NCBI RefSeq assembly: GCF_900113715.1
Contig: NZ_FOQK01000026.1
Span: 1-47,116, forward strand
Direction: 5' to 3'
From: Pseudoselenomonas ruminantium
GTDB lineage: Bacteria; Bacillota; Negativicutes; Selenomonadales; Selenomonadaceae
DNA length: 47,116 nt
The translations under genes and the position numbers were made by a program. Of the stretch, positions 8,377 to 16,471 are shown piece by piece. Within the stretch, counting starts at the first letter, position 1, and each line of letters starts with the position of its first letter. The notes under the pieces were generated by a model. That model was given only the letters and a program-made list of their open reading frames with translations, was not told the DNA's origin and did no database searches.

Positions 8377-9704
8377 TAGGCGCGCTTGGCGCCCATGGCA
8401 ATCCACGCCAGAACGGCGACCGCCAGGAAGAAGGGATACAACAGATACGGTATAATGCTGAGACTTGTGATGCCCGCAATGGCTGACGCAATCAGCAGCT
8501 GCGCACCATAGGGAATGATGCCCTGGGCGATGCAGGAGCAGGTATCGAGCAAGGAGGCACTATCGCGTGCCTCGATGCCATACTCCTCGCTGATGTTCTT
8601 GGCAATCGGGCCGGCGACAACAATCGCCACCGTATTATTCGCCGTAGCCACATCCATCAGCACAGTCAGCAGGCCGATGCCCAGCCGCCCGCCGCGCTGC
8701 CCCTTGAAGTGCTTGCGGATGAAGGCCAAGAGCGCTGCAAAGCCGCCGCCGTCCCGCATGATGGCGCTGATGGAGGCCGCCAGTATCGTGACGATCATCG
8801 TCTCGAACATGCCGTTCGTACCAGCTCCCATAGCCGAGAACGCCTTCGACAGCGACGTCGTCCCCGTGGCGATGCCCAGGACGAAGAACAAGGTGATCCC
8901 TGTACCCAACACCAAGAAGACATTGCGGCCCGTAAGCGCCATGAGGAGAACGAGGAAATACGGCAGGGCCAGCAGCAGCGAATAATCAAACTGCCCCAGG
9001 TCCGCAGGTGCCCCCGACAAGGCCAGCACAAAGAGCACCATGAGCGTAACCACCGCCGCCGGCAGGGCCAGCTTGAGATTCGCATAGAACTTGTCCTGCA
9101 TGCGCGTGCCCTGGGTCCGCGTCGCCGCGATCGTCGTGTCCGAAATGAACGAGAGATTATCGCCAAACATCGCGCCGCCGACCACCGAGCCGACCGTCAG
9201 CGGCAGGCTCAGCCCGGCATTCTGCGCCACCGAAGCGGCAATCGGCACCAGTACCGTGATCGTGCCGACGCTGGTGCCCATCGACATCGAGATCAGGCAG
9301 GCAATGAGGAACAACCCCGGCACGGCAAAGGTCCCCGGTACGAAGTTCAGCAGCAGGTGCGCCGTGCTTTCCACACCGCCAGCGGCTTTGGCAATGCCGC
9401 TGAAAGCGCCGGCCATCAGGAAGATAAACAACATGATCGTGATATTTACATCCCCGATGCTCCTGGCACAAAGCTGGATGTTCTCGATAAAGAGCCGCCG
9501 CCTGTTCTGGACAAACGCCACGATAAGGGCCAGGCCAAAGGCCACGACGACCGACATCACGTAGAAGCCCATCTGCCCTTCCACTGGCTCGATATACTCA
9601 TACCAGATCCCCGCGCCGAGATAAAGCGCCAGAAACACCAATATCGGCAGCAGCGCAATCGCCCGCGCTTTAGGCTGCCCTGTAATCTGTTCCATAGATT
9701 CCAT
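8376..9704 (-). CDS. nhaC: Na+/H+ antiporter, NhaC family
   Basis: A membrane protein of about 442 residues with roughly 11 to 12 hydrophobic segments. NhaC-family blocks include MAGAFSGIAKAAGG, SMSMGTSVGTI, VVGGAMFGDNLSFISDTTIAATRTQG and LLDTCSCIAQGIIPYGAQ, which carry the conserved polar residues of the transport core. It exchanges sodium for protons at the cytoplasmic membrane. The exact start is uncertain among ATGs at 9707, 9704 and 9695; the AAAGG site favours 9704. It follows ktrB-ktrA in the same direction, a cation-homeostasis group. Confidence 0.85.
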   Translation of the reverse strand: MESMEQITGQPKARAIALLPILVFLALYLGAGIWYEYIEPVEGQMGFYVMSVVVAFGLALIVAFVQNRRRLFIENIQLCARSIGDVNITIMLFIFLMAGAFSGIAKAAGGVESTAHLLLNFVPGTFAVPGLFLIACLISMSMGTSVGTITVLVPIAASVAQNAGLSLPLTVGSVVGGAMFGDNLSFISDTTIAATRTQGTRMQDKFYANLKLALPAAVVTLMVLFVLALSGAPADLGQFDYSLLLALPYFLVLLMALTGRNVFLVLGTGITLFFVLGIATGTTSLSKAFSAMGAGTNGMFETMIVTILAASISAIMRDGGGFAALLAFIRKHFKGQRGGRLGIGLLTVLMDVATANNTVAIVVAGPIAKNISEEYGIEARDSASLLDTCSCIAQGIIPYGAQLLIASAIAGITSLSIIPYLLYPFFLAVAVLAWIAMGAKRA

Positions 9705-9777
9705 CATCCTTTGTCTCGAAATAACTGCATACAGCTCCCTATTATACGGCAAATGCTGTTGCCAAGGCAAGGGATGC

Positions 9778-10428
9778 TTAAATCTGGAAATACTTGTGCA
9801 TATCCTCATGACGGCCGATCACCAGGATGGTATCCTCCGCCACCAACCGGGTCTGGGGAGTAATCTCGACGTTGAGCGCCCCCTGCTGCTTGATGCCCAG
9901 CACGTTCACATGGTAATTCTGACGGATCTTGAGCTCCCCGATTGTATGGTTGCACCACTCCGCCGGCATCGGCAGCTCGTAGACCGCATAGCGGTCGCTG
10001 AGCTCAAAGTAGTCGAGCAAATGGTCATAGCCATAGCGGATGGCCGTCCAGCTCGCCAATTGCTTTTCCGGATAAACCGTCTCATCGGCGCCGTTGCGCA
10101 GCAGGAACTTCTCGTGGATGCCGCGCGAGGCGCGCGCCACCACATATTTCGCCCCCATGTCTTTCAGCAGCGAAGTCGTCTCCAGCGAGCTCTGGAAATC
10201 ATCGCCGATGGCCACGATGCACAGGTCGAAGTTGCGGATGCCCAGAGACCGCAGGAACTCCTCATCCGTACTGTCTGCCACCAGGGCATTCGTCACATAG
10301 GGCAGCACCATGTTCACCCGTGCCTCGCTCTTGTCCACTGCCATGATCTCGTGATGCAGTTCATGCAGCTTCTCGGCCACATGGCGGCCATAGCGGCCCA
10401 GTCCGATCAATAGTACCGTTTTCTTCAT
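9778..10428 (-). CDS. ktrA: Potassium uptake regulatory subunit KtrA (TrkA family)
   Basis: A cytosolic RCK protein of 216 residues that gates KtrB. The N-terminal Rossmann domain has GLGRYGRHVAEKL and the nucleotide-binding acid in AVDKSE, and continues to about residue 140. The C-terminal RCK_C (TrkA_C) domain contains NVLGIKQQGALNVEITPQTRL and EDTILVIGRHEDM. It lies 13 bases downstream of ktrB, so the two subunits are made from one transcript. Confidence 0.93.
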   Translation of the reverse strand: MKKTVLLIGLGRYGRHVAEKLHELHHEIMAVDKSEARVNMVLPYVTNALVADSTDEEFLRSLGIRNFDLCIVAIGDDFQSSLETTSLLKDMGAKYVVARASRGIHEKFLLRNGADETVYPEKQLASWTAIRYGYDHLLDYFELSDRYAVYELPMPAEWCNHTIGELKIRQNYHVNVLGIKQQGALNVEITPQTRLVAEDTILVIGRHEDMHKYFQI

Positions 10429-10441
10429 ATTCTCTACTCTC

Positions 10442-11758
10442 CTAGCCTACCGTAATCTTCTCTTCTGGCAGCCGTCCCCGGTTCGGACGGTATTGGTTGT
10501 TCAGCGTATAGATCATCGTCAGCGCCCCCACACGGCCAAAATACATCAGCCCGATCAATATGAGCTGCGACGCGACGCTCAAATGCTCCGTGAGCCCGAT
10601 GGAAAGCCCCACGGTCCCCAGTGCCGAGGAAGTCTCGACCATGCAGTCGATGACCGGGATCGCATCGATCTCACTGATCAGAAAGGTGCTGCCCGCAAAC
10701 AAGCCCAAATACAGCAGGAAAATCGTCACTGCCTGCTGCAGGCTCTGGGGGGCGATGCGCCGCTTGAAGCAGGCGATATCCGTCTTCATGCGCAGCGATG
10801 CCACAGCCGAAGCCATGAGGACAAAGGCCGTCGTGACCTTGACGCCGCCAGCCGTCGACCCCGGCGCACCGCCTGTGAGCATCAAGCCCACCAGGACGAT
10901 GCGCCCGGCCTCCGTCAGCGACTCGATATCCATCGTATTGAAGCCGGCCGTCCGCGGGGTCACAGCCTGGAACAGCGCCATCAGGACCCGCTGGGACAGA
11001 GGCTCTGCCGCCAGATCGCGGAAAAAAAGCAGGGCTGCAGGCAGCAGGATGAGCAGCACCGTCATGCAGAGTATGATTTTCGTCTGCACATGATAATGCT
11101 TCCAGCGCCAGCCCTTGTCAAAAAGGTCCGCCCAAGTGATGAAGCCCAGCCCGCCGGAGATGATGAGGCCGATGATGACCAGATTGACGACGGGATCGCC
11201 CGCATAGGCCATCAAGGAGCCGCCGCCGCGCTCGCCCATGAGGTCGAAGCCGGCGTTGCAGAAAGCCGAGATCGAATGGAAGAAGGCCATCCAGAGCCCC
11301 TCCCCAAGCCCATAATCGCGGCAGAAAACTGGCGCCAGCACTGCGGCGCCTGCCAGCTCCAGACCCACGGTCAGCCGCAGGACAAACCGCAGGATACGGA
11401 CGATGCCGCCGAGCTGGGAGCAGCCCCACGCCTCCTGTATCGTACTGCGCTGACGCAGATCTATCCGCCGCCCCGAAGCCATGGTAAGGGCCACAGCCAT
11501 CGTCACGACGCCCAGGCCGCCGATCTGGATCAGCACCAGGATAACCGCCTGTCCCCAATGCGACCAATAGAGGGCCGTGTTCTCCACGGTGAGCCCCGTA
11601 ACGCACGAAGCCGATACGGTGGTGAACAGGGCTGTCAGCAGCGGTGCCCCCTGGCCGTCATTGGTAGCAGCCGGCAGCATCAGCAAGCCCGTCCCCAAAA
11701 CAATCAGCAGCAGGAAGCTCAAGCTGATTATCTTGAAGGATGACAATCGATTCAACAT
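10442..11758 (-). CDS. ktrB: Potassium uptake channel subunit KtrB (Trk/Ktr family)
   Basis: A 438-residue membrane protein with the four membrane-P-loop-membrane repeats of the SKT superfamily. The selectivity-filter positions are visible as SASCVTGL, SAFCNAGFD, TPRTAGFNT and SSALGTVGLS, each with the central glycine. It conducts K+, usually with Na+ dependence, with KtrA on the inner face. The start at ATG 11758 has AAAGGG about 10 bases upstream; a TTG three codons earlier is less likely. Confidence 0.94.
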   Translation of the reverse strand: MLNRLSSFKIISLSFLLLIVLGTGLLMLPAATNDGQGAPLLTALFTTVSASCVTGLTVENTALYWSHWGQAVILVLIQIGGLGVVTMAVALTMASGRRIDLRQRSTIQEAWGCSQLGGIVRILRFVLRLTVGLELAGAAVLAPVFCRDYGLGEGLWMAFFHSISAFCNAGFDLMGERGGGSLMAYAGDPVVNLVIIGLIISGGLGFITWADLFDKGWRWKHYHVQTKIILCMTVLLILLPAALLFFRDLAAEPLSQRVLMALFQAVTPRTAGFNTMDIESLTEAGRIVLVGLMLTGGAPGSTAGGVKVTTAFVLMASAVASLRMKTDIACFKRRIAPQSLQQAVTIFLLYLGLFAGSTFLISEIDAIPVIDCMVETSSALGTVGLSIGLTEHLSVASQLILIGLMYFGRVGALTMIYTLNNQYRPNRGRLPEEKITVG

Positions 11759-11850
11759 GATAAGCAATCCCTTTCCCTAGAGTCAATCGGCAGAAACATC
11801 TTCTAACCTCTATTAGCATAGACACCCCGGCGGTCTCTGTCAACAAAAAT

Positions 11851-11884
11851 AAGCAGCCCGTAACCAAACCGTTACGGGCTGCTT
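11851..11884 (-). terminator. Terminator of the DUF3793-flavodoxin transcript
   Basis: AAGCAGCCCGTAAC (11851-11864) pairs with GTTACGGGCTGCTT (11871-11884). On the minus strand it is followed by ATTTTTG. Confidence 0.85.
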
Positions 11885-11924
11885 CCCACATTCCTTATTC
11901 ACAAGATTCCCTTAGCATCTTCCC

Positions 11925-12356
11925 TCAGAACTGCGCCGAGAAATCCTTGCCGAGCTGCTGGCAGGCTGCGATGCCGTCGGCATCCGGTGCATTCTCGATG
12001 GCCAGGCCATCATCGAACAGCTTGGCACCATCCTTGCGCGTCCGCTCGGCCCAATCCTGCATCCAGGCACCGCCGCCCCAGCCGTACGAGCCAAACAGCG
12101 CCACTGGCTTGTCCTTCAGCAAGGGCTCCAGCTCCGTGAAGAAGGGCTCGAAGCAGCCTTCCTCCAGCACCTCATCCCCCATTGCCGGGCAGCCCAGCAG
12201 CAGACCATCGTAGCTGCCGACCTCGTTGATATCAAACTGCTCCACCTCGAACAGCTTCGCCTCGCTGCCTGCCTGTGCAGCCCCTTCGGCAATAGCCTCC
12301 GCCATTGCCTGCGTGTTTCCCGTACCCGTCCAATAAATGATTGCCATCTTTGCCAT
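11925..12356 (-). CDS. Flavodoxin
   Basis: A 143-residue short-chain flavodoxin. The FMN phosphate loop is WTGTGNTQAMA (residues 9-19) and the flavin-flanking loops appear as LLGCPAMGDEVLE and FGSYGWGGGAWMQDW. It carries low-potential electrons and commonly replaces ferredoxin when iron is scarce. It follows the DUF3793 gene by 38 bases in one transcript, and a Fur-like dyad near the operon promoter (12981-12997) fits iron control. Confidence 0.93.
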   Translation of the reverse strand: MAKMAIIYWTGTGNTQAMAEAIAEGAAQAGSEAKLFEVEQFDINEVGSYDGLLLGCPAMGDEVLEEGCFEPFFTELEPLLKDKPVALFGSYGWGGGAWMQDWAERTRKDGAKLFDDGLAIENAPDADGIAACQQLGKDFSAQF

Positions 12357-12394
12357 GTAACAATTCCCTCTTTCTTGTCCATTTGCCTGCGGCC

Positions 12395-12961
12395 TCAGAC
12401 CGCACGCACCAGTTCCTCAAAGCGGCGGCCCCGCTCCAGCTCGCTGCAGAAGTGCTGCGAGCAGTCCGTATAGCGGTCGAACAAAGCACGCGTACGCTCC
12501 TCGTTGGCATATACTTTCCAATAGCCGCTGAAGGCGTAATCACGTCCCTTATGCTCAATAAAACCAGCTACATCCTCCGGCGGATAGCCCAGGAACAAGC
12601 CGATCTCATGCGGAAAAGTCTTGCGCAGCCGCATGCGCAGCCGTAAATGCTCCAGCAGTTCAGCCAGCGTATCCTCACGCCGATAGCCGTATGCTTCCAG
12701 CAGCTTCATGGCCTCTGGCTGGCGCAGCTCCTTTGACAATACGCCCGGCCGGTAAAAAAGCAATAAAACATACTCCTCGCCCTCTGACACCCGGAACACC
12801 GAAATTCCCTTGCAGCGGAAACACGTCGTATACGATGCCAGCAGCGCATCGAAATCCTCAAAGCAGCTTTTGCGGAACGACAAGAGATTCGCCGTCTTGA
12901 TTCCCAGCAGCACCGGCGCCGCATGCATGCCGAGCACCTGTTCAAAATCGTCTTTCGCCAA
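12395..12961 (-). CDS. DUF3793 family protein
   Basis: A 188-residue soluble protein of unknown function. It begins near the N-terminus with HAAPVLLGIKTANLLSF, then FRCKGISVFRVSEG, VLLLFYRP and LEAYGYR, and HEIGLFLGYPPEDVAGFIEHKG, a block characteristic of DUF3793. The start is TTG at 12961, since an in-frame stop lies two codons further out and GAGGTG is 8 bases upstream. DUF3793 genes are often beside flavodoxin and iron-uptake genes in anaerobic Firmicutes. Its promoter region is shared, divergently, with the large RNA at 13142. Confidence 0.85.
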   Translation of the reverse strand: MAKDDFEQVLGMHAAPVLLGIKTANLLSFRKSCFEDFDALLASYTTCFRCKGISVFRVSEGEEYVLLLFYRPGVLSKELRQPEAMKLLEAYGYRREDTLAELLEHLRLRMRLRKTFPHEIGLFLGYPPEDVAGFIEHKGRDYAFSGYWKVYANEERTRALFDRYTDCSQHFCSELERGRRFEELVRAV

Positions 12962-12980
12962 CCATCATCACCTCTTGCAA

Positions 12981-13036
12981 ATGATATATATTCTCATTTA
13001 TGTAATCATTATAACGAAAACGTTTCTCAATTGCAA
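12981..13036 (-). promoter_or_regulatory. DUF3793-flavodoxin promoter with Fur-like dyad
   Basis: On the minus strand TTGCAA (13031-13036), a 17-base spacer and TATAAT (13008-13013); the start would be near 13001. Just downstream, 12981-12997 is an ATGA/TCAT-ended dyad that matches 9 of 12 defined bases of the Fur core GATAATNATTATC. The promoter is well supported; the Fur call is tentative. Confidence 0.6.
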
Positions 13037-13044
13037 GCAGAAAT

Positions 13045-13103
13045 TTGACTTGTCAAAATAAGGCGAACTTGACTTGTCAACGTAAAGAAACTTGACTTGT
13101 CAA
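13045..13103. repeat. Three identical TTGACTTGTCAA palindromes between divergent promoters
   Basis: Exact copies at 13045-13056, 13069-13080 and 13092-13103, spaced 24 and 23 bp. The middle copy is centred at 13074.5, exactly midway between the two divergent -10 boxes (61.5 bp from each). This looks like a shared regulator-binding array. Confidence 0.8.
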
Positions 13104-13135
13104 AACAATACAGCGCGATCTGCACGGCAAAAATC

Positions 13136-13141
13136 TATAAT
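13136..13141 (+). promoter_or_regulatory. -10 box of the structured RNA
   Basis: TATAAT at 13136-13141 on the plus strand predicts a start near 13148, at the foot of the RNA's closing helix. There is no recognisable -35 at 13113-13118, so transcription may need an activator bound at the three palindromes (centres about -50, -73 and -97). Confidence 0.55.
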
Positions 13142-13736
13142 AAATTGCAGTTTGTCGATTGGTTCGTGCGGAACGGAATCCCGATAGTACGCTGCTCGGG
13201 GTTCACGGGGTAGTACTTTTTCTGTTTCCGCTAAATGGACCGTACGACCAGAACTACGGACTTAGTTACCTGCTCCCGTCACCAGGTCGCGGCGTACACA
13301 TCGGAGTCTAGCTTATGCGCTTACGGCCCAGTCCTGCTGCGCAGGACAGTCGCTCCAGACAGAAAGAAGCACTACCCCGTTCGCCCCTTTGGTAATGGAA
13401 ATCTGAGATGGTACGAACCGTTTCTCCCGCAGCAAGCACATCGATGTAATTCGTTGCCTATCGCCGGAAAGGAACAGGCTTGTTCCAACATATCGGAGGG
13501 CGAGGGTGGGTACACTTTCTTCGCAGCGGGAGCGACTGCCCGAACGCAGTGAGGGATGGCCCACGGCAGATACTATCTAGAACGACACGATGTATTGGCG
13601 TGCCGCCGGCCTGCCCGGCACATGCAACTAGATACGTACGGAAGCGGAGAAAAAGTGCACCCGCCCCCGCCCAAGCTGAGCTCTATCAAGTTTATTTTAA
13701 GCACGTATTAATCGGCAAACTGCAAGTTTCAGTGCT
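13142..13736 (+). ncRNA. Large structured non-coding RNA, about 590 nt, class not recognised
   Basis: No credible reading frame lies here, yet the sequence folds strongly. The ends pair in a 28-bp closing helix (13142-13169 with 13701-13728; 23 Watson-Crick, 3 G-U, 2 mismatches). A second helix of about 28 bp joins 13198-13225 to 13359-13387. A third of 21 bp joins 13498-13518 to 13652-13672 (18 Watson-Crick, 1 G-U). Local hairpins include 13331-13347 (7 bp), 13471-13486 (6 bp), 13574-13580 with 13628-13634, and 13600-13605 with 13616-13621. G-U pairs favour the plus strand overall. Size and layout recall the giant bacterial RNAs (ROOL, GOLLD, OLE), but I cannot assign it to one. The 3' end probably overlaps the end of the convergent yczE-like gene. 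Confidence 0.72.
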
Positions 13737-14403
13737 CCATATTTTTTCTTCCATAGAGCCATGGCTGACTGATATGTTTGTTGAAGAATTCGATAAGCGG
13801 ACCTGTCCCGCAGGCGAGCACCAGCGTGCCGAGGCCGACGATGCTGCCGCAGGCAAAGCCGATGGTAACGGCGCAGATATCGATGAGCACACGAACCGTG
13901 CGGAAGGACATCCTGCCGTTGGTGCGCGCTGCCAGGATCCAGCCGATGGCATCATAAGGCCCCATACCCAGCCGCGAGCTCATGTAGAAGGAACAGGCCA
14001 GGCAAGTCAGCAGCACGCCGCTCATCAGCAGCAGTCCCCGCAGCAGCAGCGATGGTTCGCTGAACACGGCCAACGGTGCCAGCAGCGCATACCAGAAGTC
14101 TGCGATGATCCCCAGCAGGAACATATTGACCAGGGTCCCCACGCGGATATAACTGCGGTCGAGCCAGAGCACTGGCAGGATGAGCAGCAGATTGAAGATA
14201 ATCACGCAGGTACCATAGCTAAGGCCGGATACATTGGCATAGCCCAGGTTCATGCAGGAAAACGGATCGTTGCCACACAAACTGAACCGCATGAGGACCA
14301 CCGAAAATCCCATGGCCACATGCGCGCCAAGAATTGCCGCGATCCTTCTGCGCATAAAAGATTCTTTCGTTTCTTCCCAAGAAGCCGTTTCTGTCATCCC
14401 CAT
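13729..14403 (-). CDS. YczE/YyaS/YitT-family membrane protein
   Basis: About 224 residues with five or six hydrophobic segments. The family pattern is seen in MGFSVVLMRFSLCGNDPFSC, LSYGTCVIIFNLLLILPV, and SSRLGMGPYDAIGW, where the G-x-GPYD block is typical of YczE-like proteins (COG2364). Function is not established. The start at ATG 14403 has GGAGGAGG at suitable spacing; ATGs at 14409 and 14397 are alternatives. The gene converges on the structured RNA, whose predicted 3' end reaches its stop codon. Confidence 0.8.
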   Translation of the reverse strand: MGMTETASWEETKESFMRRRIAAILGAHVAMGFSVVLMRFSLCGNDPFSCMNLGYANVSGLSYGTCVIIFNLLLILPVLWLDRSYIRVGTLVNMFLLGIIADFWYALLAPLAVFSEPSLLLRGLLLMSGVLLTCLACSFYMSSRLGMGPYDAIGWILAARTNGRMSFRTVRVLIDICAVTIGFACGSIVGLGTLVLACGTGPLIEFFNKHISQPWLYGRKNMEH

Positions 14404-14658
14404 AATCATCCTCCTCCAATATTTCTGCCATTATTGTATTCGCTTTGCCAAAAACAGCGCAAGCGATTTGCTCGTTTCGGGCCATTGTTGCAAAGAAATT
14501 CTTTACCTTTCAAATTTTATGAAACAATGTTTCGAAAGCAACGAATAATTTTTATCTGTTCATTTTTTTCTACATTTTTGCAGGATTTAGGATTGTTTCA
14601 TCTAATTCTGTCAGATAGACTGTTTATGTGAATGAATCAGGAAAGGATCGATGTATTT

Positions 14659-15765
14659 ATGAAAAAGATTTATGCCAAGAAAGCCGCTGGCCGCGTACTG
14701 CTGGCACTTTCGCTTATGACTGCTTCCGTCTGGAGCACGGCTCCCGCCGTGGATGCCGCCAGCCGTGCCGAGGTAGCAGCGATCCATGTGCAGAAGGCCG
14801 CCGACTTCAAGTATTGGAATGACAATTCTCCCACCATCGCCGCACTGACGCAGTTCGTGGAGAATGCTGTGAATCCGGCGAGCAGGGAGTATATTCCGCC
14901 AGAAGCCCGCATCGCTACCTTCGATCTCGATGGCACGCTGTACTGCGAGACAGCCCCCTATTATTTCCAGGAGATGATGTTCCTGCACCGTGCCCTGGAG
15001 GACAAGGACTATCAGGCGTCCCCGGAAATGAAGGCCGTAGCGGAAAAGGCAAAGCCCTATATCATGAACAAGAAGCCGATTCCCGCTGAGCTCAATGCCC
15101 AGATCTCCAAATACACCCATAAGGCCTATATGGGCATGACCCCGGACGAGTACAAGGCTTACGTCAAGAAATTCATGGACACCAACGAAGTCGGCCTTTC
15201 AAACCTCAAGCGCGGCGAGGCTTACTACCTGCCGATGGTAGAGGTCGTTTCCTATCTGGAGTCCAACGGCTTCACGGTCTTCCTGAATTCCGCCTGCGAG
15301 CGGGAAATCCTGCGCTGCCTGGCCGAAGATGTCCTGCACATCCCCTATTGGCATATGATCGGTTCCAATGTCGCCTACACCACTACTGCGATGAAACCTG
15401 GCGAGACGCCGGACAAGCATACCTTCGACAAGACGAAAGACAAGATTGTCCGCACCGATAAGTTCCTCGGCGAGAACGGCAAGACCAGCAAGGCCATCAG
15501 CAATATCGTCGAGATCGGCCAGCAGCCCGTGCTGTCCTTCGGCAACTCCTCCGGTGACGTCGGCATGCTCGAATATACGCTCCAGAACAACCGCTACCCG
15601 AGCATGGCCTTCTTCGTCCTTTGCGACGATACCGAACGCGAGCTAGGCAATCTGGAAAAAGCCAGCAAGCTCAAGGCCACTGCGGTCAAGAATGGCTGGC
15701 ATACCATCTCGATGCATGAGGAATTCAAAACCATCTATGGCGACAACGTAAAACGTACCAAATAA
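14659..15765 (+). CDS. Exported HAD-superfamily phosphatase
   Basis: A 368-residue protein with a signal peptide (KKIYAKKAAGRVLLALSLMT, cleavage near AVDAAS). HAD motif I is TFDLDGTLYCE, with nucleophile and acid/base aspartates. Motif II is probably FTVFLNSACERE, and motif IV is LSFGNSSGDVGML. The long insertion after motif I forms a helical cap of the SerB/haloacid dehalogenase type. It is likely a periplasmic phosphomonoesterase; the substrate is unknown. The start at 14659 is chosen because the signal peptide begins there; an upstream ATG at 14632 would add nine polar residues. Confidence 0.8.
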   Translation: MKKIYAKKAAGRVLLALSLMTASVWSTAPAVDAASRAEVAAIHVQKAADFKYWNDNSPTIAALTQFVENAVNPASREYIPPEARIATFDLDGTLYCETAPYYFQEMMFLHRALEDKDYQASPEMKAVAEKAKPYIMNKKPIPAELNAQISKYTHKAYMGMTPDEYKAYVKKFMDTNEVGLSNLKRGEAYYLPMVEVVSYLESNGFTVFLNSACEREILRCLAEDVLHIPYWHMIGSNVAYTTTAMKPGETPDKHTFDKTKDKIVRTDKFLGENGKTSKAISNIVEIGQQPVLSFGNSSGDVGMLEYTLQNNRYPSMAFFVLCDDTERELGNLEKASKLKATAVKNGWHTISMHEEFKTIYGDNVKRTK

Positions 15766-15786
15766 AAGCATCCATATAGTATAATG

Positions 15787-15816
15787 AAGGTGCCCGGCAA
15801 TTGGCCGGACACCTTT
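15787..15816 (+). terminator. Terminator after the HAD phosphatase gene
   Basis: AAGGTGCCCGGC pairs with GCCGGACACCTT (one mismatch), followed by TTTTAC. Confidence 0.7.
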
Positions 15817-15841
15817 TACTAACTTCAGGAGGGATTTCATT

Positions 15842-16447
15842 ATGAAAGCCGATTGTGCCAACTGTCCATCACATGCCTGCTACACCAAGGGGGTCAACTG
15901 CACGGGTATTGACCGTGAAACGATTCTTGCCGCCTACAGCGAGGAAGAACGCCGCATCATGAAAGCTGCGGCGTATGTCGAGGGCACCTTTTACAGCAAC
16001 ATCACGCGCCTGCAGGAAATCGCCGAATTTGCCAAGGCCATGGGCTATACGAAACTCGGCATGGCCTTCTGCATCGGCCTCAATGCCGAGGCCCGCTACA
16101 TTGCCCGCTACTATGAGCAGCAGGGCTTTGAATTCTTCAGTGTCTGCTGCAAGAATTGCAGCTTCAACAAAAAAGAGCTTGACCTCAAACAGGTCAAGCC
16201 CGAGCTGGCACACGAGGCCATGTGCAATCCCAAGTTCCAAGCCAGGCTCCTGGCGGAAAAAGACACGGAGCTTTTCATCTCCTGCGGCCTCTGCGTGGGA
16301 CACGATGCCATCTTCAACAGCAGCTGCCCCGGCCCCGTCACCACGCTGGCCGTGAAGGACAGGCTGCTGGCCCACAATCCCCTCGGCGCCATTTATTCGC
16401 GCTACTGGAAGCGGAAGCTGGGCATCATGGAAGATGGCGAAGTATAA
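15842..16447 (+). CDS. DUF1847 cysteine-rich protein (probable metal binder)
   Basis: A 201-residue soluble protein with about 14 cysteines arranged in pairs: CANCPSHACYTKGVNC at the N-terminus, FCIGLNAEA, FSVCCKNCSFNK, EAMCNP, SCGLCVGHDAIF and SSCPGPVTTLAVKDR. These blocks match DUF1847, a family annotated as putative metal-binding, with no proven function. A good AGGAGG lies before the ATG. It converges on pstA with a 24-base gap. Confidence 0.85.
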   Translation: MKADCANCPSHACYTKGVNCTGIDRETILAAYSEEERRIMKAAAYVEGTFYSNITRLQEIAEFAKAMGYTKLGMAFCIGLNAEARYIARYYEQQGFEFFSVCCKNCSFNKKELDLKQVKPELAHEAMCNPKFQARLLAEKDTELFISCGLCVGHDAIFNSSCPGPVTTLAVKDRLLAHNPLGAIYSRYWKRKLGIMEDGEV

Positions 16448-16471
16448 GTCCGGCGCGAAAGCGGCCAGCCA

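Noticed and set aside
13142-13729. Reading the terminal inverted repeats of the 590-bp stretch as a MITE
   Set aside because: The ends pair over 28 bp, but no target-site duplication is seen and the interior is full of further long-range helices, which suits an RNA better. A mobile origin is not fully excluded.
13142-13736. RNase P RNA, tmRNA, SRP RNA, group II intron or retron as the identity of the structured RNA
   Set aside because: None of the conserved cores were found (no GAGGAAAGTCC, no tmRNA tag frame or tRNA-like ends, no domain V hairpin, no reverse transcriptase nearby).
13480-14631. Long plus-strand open frame (383 codons) crossing the structured RNA and the yczE-like gene
   Set aside because: It is antisense to the membrane-protein gene, has no ribosome site, low-complexity His/Gln-rich translation and no family resemblance.
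15775-15790. TATAAT at 15780-15785 as a promoter for DUF1847
   Set aside because: No -35 is present and the start would fall inside the terminator hairpin of the preceding gene.
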